Below the pieces are notes generated by a model, which had not been told where the DNA came from, did no database searches, and worked only from the letters and a program-made list of their open reading frames with translations. From positions 124,001-188,000 of the forward strand of contig JARUHJ010000003.1 of NCBI GenBank assembly GCA_029667085.1: a DNA stretch of 64,000 nucleotides, given 5' to 3'. This DNA comes from Deltaproteobacteria bacterium IMCC39524. Its GTDB lineage: Bacteria; Desulfobacterota; Desulfuromonadia; Desulfuromonadales; BM103. Of the stretch, positions 8,877 to 17,220 are shown piece after piece (positions within the stretch are counted from its first letter, which is position 1; the number at the start of each line of letters is the position of its first letter). The translations under genes and the position numbers were made by a program.

Positions 8877-10366
8877 TGACTGAGTTGACGAGCCTTCCAC
8901 AATTTCCCTGGCTGAGCCTGCTGGTTGTGTTGCCCCTGGCCGGCGCACTTCTCTGCCTGATGCACAGCAAACGTCCCGCCGATTGTCGCGCCCTGTCGCT
9001 GGCGACTTCGCTGGCGGTCTTCGGCGTAGCCCTCTACCTCTTTATCTGCCATGGGCAGGGTGAAGGTCGCTGGCTGCTGTACGAGGATGTCAGCTGGATC
9101 GAGCGTTACGGCGCCCGCTATGTTCTGGCCTTGGACGGCATCGCCCTGCTGATGGTGCTGCTGACCTCTTTCATGCAGGTTTCTGCGGTTCTGCTCGCCT
9201 GGCGTGTTGAACGTCAAGTCTCCAGTTTCTTTGCTTTGCTACTCTTGCTGGAAGCTGGTTTGATGGGCATCTTCCTTGCCTACGACCTAGTTCTTTTCTA
9301 TCTCTTCTGGGAAGTCGCGCTGATCCCGATGTTCTTCCTGATCAGTGTCTGGGGTGGAGCCAACCGCCGTCAGGCCGCGCTCAAGTTCTTCCTCTACACC
9401 CTGGTCGGCAGCTTCTTCATGTTGATCGCCATCATCGCGCTCTACCAGATCCACGGCGCACAGAGTGGCATTTACAGCTTTGTCATCGGTGATCTCTTGC
9501 AAACCCAACTGACCGCTGCTCAGGAAGGTTGGCTCTTCGCCGGCTTCATGGCGGCCTTCATCGTCAAGTCGCCACTGGTGCCATTTCATACCTGGCTGAC
9601 CGACGCTCTAACCGAATCACCTGCGGCAGGCTCTCTCGACCTGACCGGCCTGCTGCTGAAAACCGGTATCTACGGATTGATTCGCGTGGCCTTCCCGCTC
9701 TTCCCGAATGCCACAGAGAGCTTTTTGCCGATCCTTGCGGTCTTCGCTCTGGTCGGGCTCTTTCATGCCGCCTGGAGTGCTTATCATCAAGATGATATCA
9801 AGCGCCTGCTCGCCTATTCATCGATTTCCCACCTTGGTCTGGTAGTGCTTGGCCTGGCCGCCTGGCAGCTGACGGCCTGGGAGGGCAGTATTCTGCTGAT
9901 GGTCACCCACGGTATCACCACCGGAGCTCTCTTCGTGTTAGTTGCCTTGATTCAAGAACGGACCGGCACGCGCAGTTTGAAAGAATTGGGTGGGCTCTGG
10001 GGTCAGGCGCCCTGCCTCGGTTTCCTCTTCCTGCTTTTTTCCCTGGCTTCGCTTGGCTTGCCCGGCTTGGCCAACTTTGCCGGTGAGATCCTGGTATTGC
10101 TCGGCACCTTCCAGCAGCACCCGTTCTGGGCGGTGATTGCCTTGCTCGGTGTGGTCTTTGCCGCAGCTTATATGTTACGCCTGGTTCAGGGAGTCCTCTG
10201 GGGCCCGGTTTACAAAGAACGCAGCTTGCCTGATTTGACCCTGAGAGAGTGGATCATCCTCTTGCCAATGGCCATCCTCGTCGTCTGGATGGGTGTTTAT
10301 CCCGAACCGTTCCTGGCGCCGATGCATGGCGCTGTCGCTTCCCTGCTGGCGGGAGGTCTGCCATGA
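8876..10366 (+). CDS. nuoM: NADH-quinone oxidoreductase subunit M (antiporter-like)
   Basis: Central antiporter-like subunit, 496 residues, about 14 transmembrane helices. Visible signatures are FYLFWEVALIPMFFLISVWGG (conserved TM5 Glu), VKSPLVPFHTWLTDALTESP and KRLLAYSSISHLGLVVLGL (the TM12 lysine helix). Overlaps nuoL by one base and nuoN by four. Confidence 0.95.
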   Translation: MTELTSLPQFPWLSLLVVLPLAGALLCLMHSKRPADCRALSLATSLAVFGVALYLFICHGQGEGRWLLYEDVSWIERYGARYVLALDGIALLMVLLTSFMQVSAVLLAWRVERQVSSFFALLLLLEAGLMGIFLAYDLVLFYLFWEVALIPMFFLISVWGGANRRQAALKFFLYTLVGSFFMLIAIIALYQIHGAQSGIYSFVIGDLLQTQLTAAQEGWLFAGFMAAFIVKSPLVPFHTWLTDALTESPAAGSLDLTGLLLKTGIYGLIRVAFPLFPNATESFLPILAVFALVGLFHAAWSAYHQDDIKRLLAYSSISHLGLVVLGLAAWQLTAWEGSILLMVTHGITTGALFVLVALIQERTGTRSLKELGGLWGQAPCLGFLFLLFSLASLGLPGLANFAGEILVLLGTFQQHPFWAVIALLGVVFAAAYMLRLVQGVLWGPVYKERSLPDLTLREWIILLPMAILVVWMGVYPEPFLAPMHGAVASLLAGGLP

Positions 10367-11781
10367 GTCTACTTGACCTGCTCGCTTTATTACCCGTCCT
10401 GATTCTCGTTTTTGCCGCAACGACCATTCTCATGGTCGGAGCCTGGTACAGAGAACCTCGTCCGCTTATTGCCGGTGGTATTCTAACGGCTTTACTGGCG
10501 GCACTGGCCGCCGGGATGGTGGCACCACCTGTCTCTGAGATCGCCGGCCTCTTCAGTGCAGGCGGTTACGCGCGCTTTTTTACCATCCTCTGGTCACTGC
10601 TGGCTGCGGCCGGGTTGATGCTTGGCGGTCGTTTTGTCGAGGACAAGAAAATCGGGGCCGGCGAATATGTTTCCCTGCTTCTCTACGGTGCGGCAGGTAT
10701 GGCGCTGCTTTCTTCAGCCACCCACCTGCTTGGCCTGTTTCTGGCTCTCGAGACCTTCACCCTGGTGTTCTATATATTGATTGCCTGCAACCGTGACTGT
10801 GAATTTGCTGCTGAAGCCGGCTTAAAATATCTCCTCATGGGCGCCGTCGCCACCGGTTTCATGGCTTTCGGTATTGCCCTGATCTATGCCTCGACCGGTT
10901 CGCTCGCTCTTCCTGACGCAATGACACAACTCACCACCGTGAGCGGTGAACTGCACGCCTGGGGTCTGCTGGGCTGGGGGATGATCCTGATTGCGGTTGG
11001 GTTCAAGATTTCCCTGGCCCCTTTCCATCTCTGGACGCCCGATGTCTACCAGGGGGCTCCTGCTCCGGTTGCTGCTCTGCTGGCCACCGGCTCCAAAGGA
11101 GCGGTGGTCGCCGCGTTGGTTGGCATGCTGGCGGCCTCAGGACCGATCTGGCATGACCTGGTCGACTTGATCTGGCTGCTTGCGGCTTTGACGATGTTGG
11201 TCGGCGCCTTCAGCGCCCTCGCTCAAAAGAATCTCAAGCGCCTGCTCGCTTACTCCTCTGTGACACATATGGGCACGCTGCTGGTGGGCCTGCTCTGTCA
11301 AACTTCCGAGGGGTTGGCCGCTACAACCTTTTACGTGGTGGTGTACGTTGTCGCCAGCTTCGGTGCCTTTGCCGTAATCGCTTCTTTCGCAGACAAGCGC
11401 GGCGAGCCGATGTCTTTTGATGATTTGCGGGGCTTGGGCTATCGGCATCCGCTGCGCTGCGCCGTGCTGGTCCTGCTGCTGCTGTCGTTGGCCGGGTTGC
11501 CCGCTACCGCCGGCTTCATGGCCAAGTTCACGATCTTTCATGCGGCCTTGCAGTCCGGCTATATAGGTCTGGTCGTGATCGGGGTTTTTGCTTCGGTCGT
11601 CTCCTTTGCCTTTTACCTGCGTGTCGCCATGCTGCTTTTCCAATCCGACAAGCCCGCCTCAACCTGGCATGTCGGCTCGCCCCTCGAGCACGCTGTTCTC
11701 GCCGTTTGTTCCTCTGCGGTTCTCGTCTTAGGCCTCTTCCCGGGTGTGCTCTTTGATCTGATCGGTCGCCTCTTACCCTGA
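10363..11781 (+). CDS. nuoN: NADH-quinone oxidoreductase subunit N (antiporter-like)
   Basis: Third antiporter-like pump subunit, 472 residues. Signatures: FLALETFTLVFYILIAC, FKISLAPFHLWTPDVYQGAPAP and KRLLAYSSVTHMGTLLVGL. The ATG at 10363 (MSLLDLLALLPVLILVF) overlaps the nuoM stop in ATGA. A longer in-frame start at 10249 lies fully inside nuoM and is not credible. This is the last nuo gene; no strong terminator is seen directly after it. Confidence 0.94.
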   Translation: MSLLDLLALLPVLILVFAATTILMVGAWYREPRPLIAGGILTALLAALAAGMVAPPVSEIAGLFSAGGYARFFTILWSLLAAAGLMLGGRFVEDKKIGAGEYVSLLLYGAAGMALLSSATHLLGLFLALETFTLVFYILIACNRDCEFAAEAGLKYLLMGAVATGFMAFGIALIYASTGSLALPDAMTQLTTVSGELHAWGLLGWGMILIAVGFKISLAPFHLWTPDVYQGAPAPVAALLATGSKGAVVAALVGMLAASGPIWHDLVDLIWLLAALTMLVGAFSALAQKNLKRLLAYSSVTHMGTLLVGLLCQTSEGLAATTFYVVVYVVASFGAFAVIASFADKRGEPMSFDDLRGLGYRHPLRCAVLVLLLLSLAGLPATAGFMAKFTIFHAALQSGYIGLVVIGVFASVVSFAFYLRVAMLLFQSDKPASTWHVGSPLEHAVLAVCSSAVLVLGLFPGVLFDLIGRLLP

Positions 11782-11835
11782 CTCCCCTGTTTGGGTTATT
11801 ATGGGTGCAGGGCTATTCACTAGAGGAGCTTTCCC

Positions 11836-12240
11836 ATGACAATATCTGAGCGAATCGAAACCTTTTTAGCTGCTGACGCGTTTGGCGTTGTCGGCGCTTC
11901 ATCCAAACCCCACAAATATGGCAACAAGGTCTTGCGCTGCTACCAACAGAACCAACATGCAGTGATTCCCGTCAATCCCGTCGAAAAGGTCATTGAAGGT
12001 CTCGACTGCGTCGCCTCAGTTAATGAGCTGCCGGGACATGTCGACAGTATCTCTATCATTACCCCGCCACAGGTCACGGAAAAAGTGGTCATTTCCGCGA
12101 TTGCCAGGGGCATTAAAAATGTCTGGATGCAACCCGGCGCAGAAAGTCCTCAAGCTGTGGCGACATGTGAAGCGGCTGGAGTCAATGTGATTGCCGATGG
12201 TAGTTGTGTTCTGGTGGTGATGGGGTACCGGGAACATTAG
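11836..12240 (+). CDS. CoA-binding domain protein (YccU family)
   Basis: 134-residue single-domain Rossmann-fold protein of the CoA_binding_2 family. The N-terminal FGVVGASSKPHKYGNKVL matches the family's glycine-rich loop and the fold continues through SISIITPPQVTEKVV and VWMQPGAES to a C-terminal cysteine region (ADGSCVLVVMG). GAGGAGC lies 8 bases before the ATG. It lies 54 bases after nuoN in the same direction and ends at a terminator, so read-through from nuo is possible. The family is structurally known to bind CoA; its cellular job is unclear. Confidence 0.85.
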   Translation: MTISERIETFLAADAFGVVGASSKPHKYGNKVLRCYQQNQHAVIPVNPVEKVIEGLDCVASVNELPGHVDSISIITPPQVTEKVVISAIARGIKNVWMQPGAESPQAVATCEAAGVNVIADGSCVLVVMGYREH

Positions 12241-12313
12241 GCGGAAAGGAATTGATCTCAGCCCTGGGCAAGAGCTGCTGCCCTTGGGGAGGAATTCAGG
12301 GCGAGAGAGGAGT

Positions 12314-12355
12314 AAAAAAAAGAGGACAAGGCCTGCTGGCCACGTCCTCTTTTTT
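12314..12355 (+). terminator. Intrinsic terminator after the CoA-binding gene
   Basis: AAAAAAAGAGGAC is complementary to GTCCTCTTTTTT around a loop that itself contains GGCC/GGCC pairing. The A-run on one side and T-run on the other make it usable from either strand; the convergent zinc-ribbon gene ends downstream at 12464. Confidence 0.85.
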
Positions 12356-12463
12356 AGTTGATATTTGCTACTGGCACTACACCATGGAGATCACGTCAAT
12401 AATCACAAAGTAGAGATGTCAGAAGGTGTTCCGTGGTTTTAATGATCAATGCTCGGTGCTTGC

Positions 12464-12676
12464 TTATGCTGCGTAGCAGTAATCATCACCTTCAACAGTT
12501 TCGGTCAAAGCTTCGAGAAAGGATGCCTGCTGCGTATCTTTGATGACTTCTGTCAGCCCGTGATTGACTGACCAGCTGCTTTCACAGGTGGGGCATTCAA
12601 ACAGGTCCTCGTAGAAGCCTTCGGCATGCAGGTCTATCTCTTGGGTCTCTAAGCTCTTGCAAATTGGGCACTTCAT
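12464..12676 (-). CDS. Small zinc-ribbon protein of unknown function
   Basis: 70-residue acidic protein with two CxxC pairs, MKCPICKS at the start and FECPTCESSW at residues 27-36, a classic zinc ribbon. The rest (TEVIKDTQQASFLEALTET) is helical with no recognised partner domain. The start is well supported: GGAGGCAA precedes the ATG at 12676. It has no same-strand neighbour nearby, so it is likely monocistronic. Function unknown. Confidence 0.75.
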   Translation of the reverse strand: MKCPICKSLETQEIDLHAEGFYEDLFECPTCESSWSVNHGLTEVIKDTQQASFLEALTETVEGDDYCYAA

Positions 12677-13238
12677 AAGTTGCCTCCTATATGTGGTTAA
12701 ATTTAATCGATATTGTCAATACAAGTTAAACATAGAAGAGAAACGCCCCTTTGGCAAGCAAGTTTTTTGTAAAAATTCTTATAAAACAGTATGTTATAGT
12801 CGTTTTCTGTTTTGCTGGGTAGACCGCTGGTTTAAGATGGCTTTTGTACACGGCGCTTAAATTCGCAAGCTCATCGGTTCGTGTTCCCTGAATATCGAAG
12901 AACAGGCTTGGTCAGAGGTTTTAACAGTGCAACCACTATTTTGTTTCGCAGATGTCCATGGTTCAGTTCAATCAAGTATAAAAAATCGTAGCAGGACAAC
13001 TTTTTTACTTCACGAACCATTGCCAAACTCTGTTTACACGGCTGTCGGCAGTTTTTAAGCCTTTAGGTAAGAGCAAGCCCCGGTTTTTTGGGTGCCTTCG
13101 TCTGCTTTTTGACCTCGCCAGGCAAAATAAGGTAATGTGCCAAGCGCTACAAAGCTGTTCATGTTAAAAAGCAATCACCGACTTACAGCTTCAGCAAAAG
13201 CATTAAGTGATGACAGGTACTTTTTACAGGCCTCCACG
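12677..13238. other. Intergenic region between divergent genes
   Basis: About 560 bases between the zinc-ribbon gene and the diguanylate cyclase. It must hold both promoters. A TATGTTATAGT stretch near 12790-12800 could be a rightward -10 element. I see no RNA gene or repeat, and no convincing reading frame. Confidence 0.4.
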
Positions 13239-14885
13239 ATGGACACCAAAGAACTGAAAATTGATTGGCTGTATCGCCTGAAGAAGAAAATGCTCTTCTC
13301 TCTTCTCGGCGTACTTACGGTGGCCATCTTGGTGACCATGGTCATTATTGCCGTTAATCTTCGTGACACTTTAGTTAATGACAGTAAGCTCAAAACCCGG
13401 GAGCTTGCGGTAACCATCAATTCAAATCTTCATTACCTGATGATTCTGCGTGCTCCCGAAGCCATTCAGGACACCCTGGAACATATTGTGGAGGAGAATG
13501 AATCGGTTCTTCAGGCGACCATATTGAACAGTCAGGGCAGCGTGACCTATTCCTCCGATCCGTCTCTGATCGGCATTACTTATGACCGTTATGAAGAGGC
13601 CTCATGCAGTGTCTGTCATAACCGTTCTGGAACAGAAACTGAATTTGATGCTTTGGTCTTGACGACAGGTCAAGAAAGCCATCGCAATATCTCCCTGATT
13701 GACAACGAGAAAGACTGTTACAATTGCCATGACCCCGCCAAGGAGACCATCGGCAAGCTGATTATCGACCGATCTCTTGAAACCACACATTCATTGATTC
13801 AAGAGATTCAGCTGATCCTGATTGGCGCCAGTGTCGTCTGTCTGATTATCCTTGTGCCGCTTTTTTCCAGACTCCTCTCAAGGGGCATCGACAAGTATAT
13901 CCTTGAAATCTTTACCCGGAATGAAGAGTTGCGGCTGCTCTATGTCATGGTTGAGCGGTTGAGCAAGACGCTGGATATGGTTCTGCTCAAAGAAATCGTC
14001 ATTGAAATCTTTAAAGACATACTGAATGCTGACGAAGTGACTTTAATTCTTGCGCGAGGAGAAAATGATTTCAACGGCTCTGAATGGACCAGGGAGAGCG
14101 GCAAGGTCGAGCGTAAAAACATCGCAGAGGATGAAGTTCTTAACCAGACCATGCAGGAGTGGTTATCGGGAGAGCTTGTGAAAATGAGAGTTTCTGCTGA
14201 TACCAAGCAGCTCTTCATGCCGATAGAGAAGGGCGTGCAAAGGCTTGCCCTGGTTATTGCCAGGAAAAAGGGCCGCTATTTTGACACGGAGCGCCTCAAG
14301 CTCTGCTCGGTTATCAGCAGTCACATCGCCTTTGCTTTCGATAATGCAAGACTCTACTATATTGCCATAACCGATGATCTGACTAAAACCTTTACCAGGC
14401 GACATTTCCGCCAGTGTATCGACCAGACTTTTATTGAACACCAACAAGACGGCCATAAGTTTGCCCTGTTGATGATGGACCTTGATAAGTTCAAACAGGT
14501 TAACGACACCCACGGTCACGTTGTCGGCGATGCCGTTCTTAAGCAGATTGGGGGCATTATTCATAGCTCGATACGGGAGAATGATCTTGTCTTCCGCTAC
14601 GGTGGTGAAGAGTTTGCCGTGATCCTGCCGAACACCAGTGAAAAAGGCGCACGCTATGTGGCCGAACGGATCAGGGCGACCACGGAAGCAGCGGTTTTCG
14701 AACCTGGGACAATCGATCTGAAACTGACCATAAGCATCGGCATAGAAACCTGTCCGGAATCTGCTTCGATTCATGACCTGATTGTCTCCGCGGACCAAGC
14801 GCTCTATGCGGCGAAAAAGCAGGGTCGCAATCGGGTCGTTCTTGCAGAGGTGGCACACGGGTTAGAGTCGGAGAAAGAATTATAG
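13239..14885 (+). CDS. Membrane diguanylate cyclase with periplasmic diheme c-type sensor
   Basis: Predicted redox or ligand-sensing c-di-GMP synthase. Counting from the ATG at 13239 (548 aa): TM1 at about 20-40; a periplasmic domain with two c-heme motifs, CSVCH (123-127) and CYNCH (160-164); TM2 at about 191-212; a GAF-like region; and a C-terminal GGDEF domain with GGEEF at 455-459. The inhibitory I-site RxxD is present as REND, five residues before GGEEF. The selectivity position in GHVVGD is Asp, as in c-di-GMP synthases, not Ser as in Hypr GGDEF enzymes. Starts at 13137 (GTG) and 13161 would add a polar extension before TM1 and are less likely. Downstream gene follows after 13 bases. 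Confidence 0.88.
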   Translation: MDTKELKIDWLYRLKKKMLFSLLGVLTVAILVTMVIIAVNLRDTLVNDSKLKTRELAVTINSNLHYLMILRAPEAIQDTLEHIVEENESVLQATILNSQGSVTYSSDPSLIGITYDRYEEASCSVCHNRSGTETEFDALVLTTGQESHRNISLIDNEKDCYNCHDPAKETIGKLIIDRSLETTHSLIQEIQLILIGASVVCLIILVPLFSRLLSRGIDKYILEIFTRNEELRLLYVMVERLSKTLDMVLLKEIVIEIFKDILNADEVTLILARGENDFNGSEWTRESGKVERKNIAEDEVLNQTMQEWLSGELVKMRVSADTKQLFMPIEKGVQRLALVIARKKGRYFDTERLKLCSVISSHIAFAFDNARLYYIAITDDLTKTFTRRHFRQCIDQTFIEHQQDGHKFALLMMDLDKFKQVNDTHGHVVGDAVLKQIGGIIHSSIRENDLVFRYGGEEFAVILPNTSEKGARYVAERIRATTEAAVFEPGTIDLKLTISIGIETCPESASIHDLIVSADQALYAAKKQGRNRVVLAEVAHGLESEKEL

Positions 14886-14898
14886 CTGAGGGGGTTTC

Positions 14899-15132
14899 AT
14901 GAAAAGAATAGTTGTTTTCTGTGTTGGCATACTGGCAATGATCTACATTCTCAACCCGACCGCCGGTTTGTTCGAAATCATACCGGACAACCTGCCTCTG
15001 GTCGGCAACCTTGATGAAGCGGCGGCGGTCGCGCTGCTACTGATGTGCCTGAGCTATTTCGGTATCGATTTACCGAACATTTTTAAGCGTGACAAGGATG
15101 ATGAAAAAACCATCAATCTCGATAAGGAATGA
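14899..15132 (+). CDS. Small DUF1232 (YkvA-like) membrane protein
   Basis: 77-residue protein with an N-terminal hydrophobic helix, then IIPDNLPLVGNLDEAAAVALLL, which fits the DUF1232 consensus (proline/aspartate around a short turn before a hydrophobic helix). The C-terminus is charged and cytosolic. A GAGGGGG sequence precedes the ATG, and it directly follows the diguanylate cyclase gene, so the two are probably co-transcribed. Function unknown. Confidence 0.7.
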   Translation: MKRIVVFCVGILAMIYILNPTAGLFEIIPDNLPLVGNLDEAAAVALLLMCLSYFGIDLPNIFKRDKDDEKTINLDKE

Positions 15133-15154
15133 AAAGAGATCCCTTTTAAGAATA

Positions 15155-15196
15155 GAAAAAGGCAGCCACATGCAAAAGATGTCGCTGCCTTTTTCT
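15155..15196. terminator. Bidirectional intrinsic terminator
   Basis: AAAAAGGCAGC pairs with GCTGCCTTTTTC around a 17-base loop. It lies between the rightward DUF1232 gene and the leftward P460 gene, with T-runs on both sides. Confidence 0.85.
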
Positions 15197-15213
15197 TTGA
15201 TTATTGAGCCCTG

Positions 15214-15690
15214 CTATTTCACCGGACCGATAAAGAGCCAGTCATTGCTTTTTACTGCAGCATGGCAGCCGATACAACCGCCCACCTTCCCCTCTTTCTG
15301 AATGGTGCCATCAGGGGCATACTTCAGCCAGAACCAGTCGCCACCTTCGGCATTGTATCCCGCCTGCTTGTACATCACCGTGACTGCCGCCAGTTTTTTC
15401 TCTGCTGTGTAGTTTTCCTTAACGACAAAATCCCCAGAAGGAATGCTCCCGGCTTTGCCCTCAATCGCCTGATAGGCCCCCTTACTAACATAGGTGGTTA
15501 ACAGGGAACCGTGAGGATGCCGACCTTCGTAGAATTTTGTTTTGCCGGGCCAGAGTTGCCAACCCTGATAATTCACCTCGTTAAGATAGTTGATCACGTC
15601 CTGACCGGTTGCGGCTGGCAACGCGGCGGCGAAAAGATTTCCGGAACAGAAAAAAGACACTAACATCGCGAAAAACAGAGACTTCTTCAT
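15214..15690 (-). CDS. Exported cytochrome P460-family protein
   Basis: 158-residue exported protein. A signal peptide (MKKSLFFAMLVSFFCSGNLFAA) is followed by a cytochrome P460-like domain beginning near NYQGWQLWPGKTKF and ending with a c-heme motif CIGCH near the C-terminus (GGCIGCHAAVKSNDWLF). The family has one covalently bound heme; related proteins act on hydroxylamine or in nitrosative stress, but many members in metal-reducing bacteria have no known substrate. GGGAGGAGCC precedes the ATG. Single gene. Confidence 0.82.
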   Translation of the reverse strand: MKKSLFFAMLVSFFCSGNLFAAALPAATGQDVINYLNEVNYQGWQLWPGKTKFYEGRHPHGSLLTTYVSKGAYQAIEGKAGSIPSGDFVVKENYTAEKKLAAVTVMYKQAGYNAEGGDWFWLKYAPDGTIQKEGKVGGCIGCHAAVKSNDWLFIGPVK

Positions 15691-15802
15691 CGGCTCCTCC
15701 CTTCAGCATGAGCATTGTAAAGATGTGTTCAAGTCAAACAGGCGATTTAATCTTGTCAACAGGGAGTGAGGAGAAAACTAACCAGAAATGTGGCGAAGAG
15801 TT

Positions 15803-15832
15803 GACAGGGACACTGGGGAAAGTGTCCCTGTT
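15803..15832. terminator. Hairpin downstream of the cyclophilin gene
   Basis: GACAGGGACACT and AGTGTCCCTGTT form a 11-12 bp stem with a 6-base GGGGAA loop, 12 bases after the end of the leftward cyclophilin gene. The T-run on the minus strand is weak, so it may be a factor-assisted terminator or a repeat. Confidence 0.5.
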
Positions 15833-15843
15833 TGCAGATATCG

Positions 15844-16353
15844 CTAATCGAGAACCATCACCGATTTAATGACGACCGGTTCCACCGGCACATCGTCGTA
15901 GCCCTCGGTGCTGGTGGTTGCCTGCTGTTCAATAGTGTAAACCACATCCATGCCATCGACGACCTGTCCGAAGACTGCATAGCCATACATCTCAGCTTTA
16001 AGCCCACCATGATCGAGGTCCTTGTTGTCCTCGGTATTTATGAAGAACTGGGTTGTCGCGCTGTTAATTTCAGCGGTGCGCCCCATGGCGACTGTTCCGG
16101 TCTTGTTCTTCAGCTTATTGGTTGCTTCATTGATAATCGGTTCACCGGTGGGCTTCTCCTGCATCTCCGGGGTAAGGCCACCCCCCTGAATCATGAACCC
16201 CTTGATGACACGATGGAAGATAGTGCCATCGTAGTGGCCGGCATTGGCGTAGTTGATAAAGTTTTCGACACTGATCGGCGCTTTAACACGGTCTAGCTCG
16301 AGAATAATTTCACCGTGAGAGGTTTCAATCTGGACTATCGGTTTATCACTCAT
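15844..16353 (-). CDS. ppi: Peptidyl-prolyl cis-trans isomerase (cyclophilin)
   Basis: 169-residue cytosolic cyclophilin with no signal peptide. Catalytic and binding residues are recognisable in FHRVIKGFMIQGGG (Arg and Phe/Gln of the active site), TVAMGR and ATTQFFINT. It begins like bacterial PpiB (VQIETSHGEIILELD). Single gene, reading leftward toward the hairpin at 15803-15832. Confidence 0.93.
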   Translation of the reverse strand: MSDKPIVQIETSHGEIILELDRVKAPISVENFINYANAGHYDGTIFHRVIKGFMIQGGGLTPEMQEKPTGEPIINEATNKLKNKTGTVAMGRTAEINSATTQFFINTEDNKDLDHGGLKAEMYGYAVFGQVVDGMDVVYTIEQQATTSTEGYDDVPVEPVVIKSVMVLD

Positions 16354-16447
16354 AGCAGAATCCTTTTCTTTTTAGCGAGGGCGTGGATGGGTTGATTATA
16401 GGCAAGGATGATACTGATGGCAACTCGTCGCCGTTCTGCCGTTTTGA

Positions 16448-17209
16448 TTAAAATCTTAACGACAGGCAGGTCAAGCCACCATCAAGCTTGGCATATTCAG
16501 AGATATCAACTTCGATAAGCTCTGCCCCTTGATCGACGAGTTGCCTGCTCACCTCGGGGAAACCGGCTGAGAGCAGAAGCTTGCCGTTGATACGAATGCA
16601 GTTGGCTCCGCTGTTTGCTTCTTCCGGAACAGCAAGGATCCTGAAGTCTGAAAAATTCGGACTGGCAATAAATTCACCGGCGGCCAGCAACGTATTTTCA
16701 GCAACTTGAGTGACGCCGGTTTTCAGATGGAGAACCTCTGTAACCGGCACAGTCGATCCGGTCATGCCGTAACGCTGCAAAATTTCGATCAACTGATCAG
16801 CCCCGGCACGGTTGGTACGCGTGGAGAGGCCGATATAGAAGTGTTGGTCAACTTGCATCACGTCGCCACCGTCAAGAGTCCCCGGAGGCTGGATCTTCTC
16901 AATATAGGAATAAAAGTCTTCGAGGATCGGAAGCATAGCTGCTGTTTCCCCTCTGCGCGAGGCTGCTGCAGGGCGGGTAATGATGGCGCACTTGGGTGTG
17001 ACTATGGCGACATCTTCAACAAAGGTCGAATCAGGAAAGGCTTCGTCAGCCTCAAGAACCAGGACGTCCAGACCACAGCACTCGAGGGCTGCAACATACT
17101 GCCGGTGCTGCTCCAGAGCTTTCTGGTAGTCGGGGGATCCCAGGTTGGCAGCTGTCAACCCTGAGGTCAGGCTACGCCCTGGCGTTCGGACAATCGCTTT
17201 AGTAAACAT
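16448..17209 (-). CDS. Dimethylarginine dimethylaminohydrolase-like (DDAH) protein
   Basis: 253-residue amidinotransferase-fold hydrolase. The catalytic set aligns with Pseudomonas DDAH: Cys248 in GGLTCLS, His161 in VLHLKTGV and Asp113/Asp116 in TLDGGD. FVEDVAIV at 64-71 supplies the substrate-binding Asp/Glu. DDAH releases citrulline and dimethylamine from methylated arginine; related enzymes act on arginine itself, so the substrate is not certain. It precedes the rhlE-type gene's end by 11 bases on the opposite face of no obvious operon; both are read leftward with the helicase gene upstream, and co-transcription is possible. Confidence 0.82.
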   Translation of the reverse strand: MFTKAIVRTPGRSLTSGLTAANLGSPDYQKALEQHRQYVAALECCGLDVLVLEADEAFPDSTFVEDVAIVTPKCAIITRPAAASRRGETAAMLPILEDFYSYIEKIQPPGTLDGGDVMQVDQHFYIGLSTRTNRAGADQLIEILQRYGMTGSTVPVTEVLHLKTGVTQVAENTLLAAGEFIASPNFSDFRILAVPEEANSGANCIRINGKLLLSAGFPEVSRQLVDQGAELIEVDISEYAKLDGGLTCLSLRF

Positions 17210-17220
17210 TGAGTTTCTCT

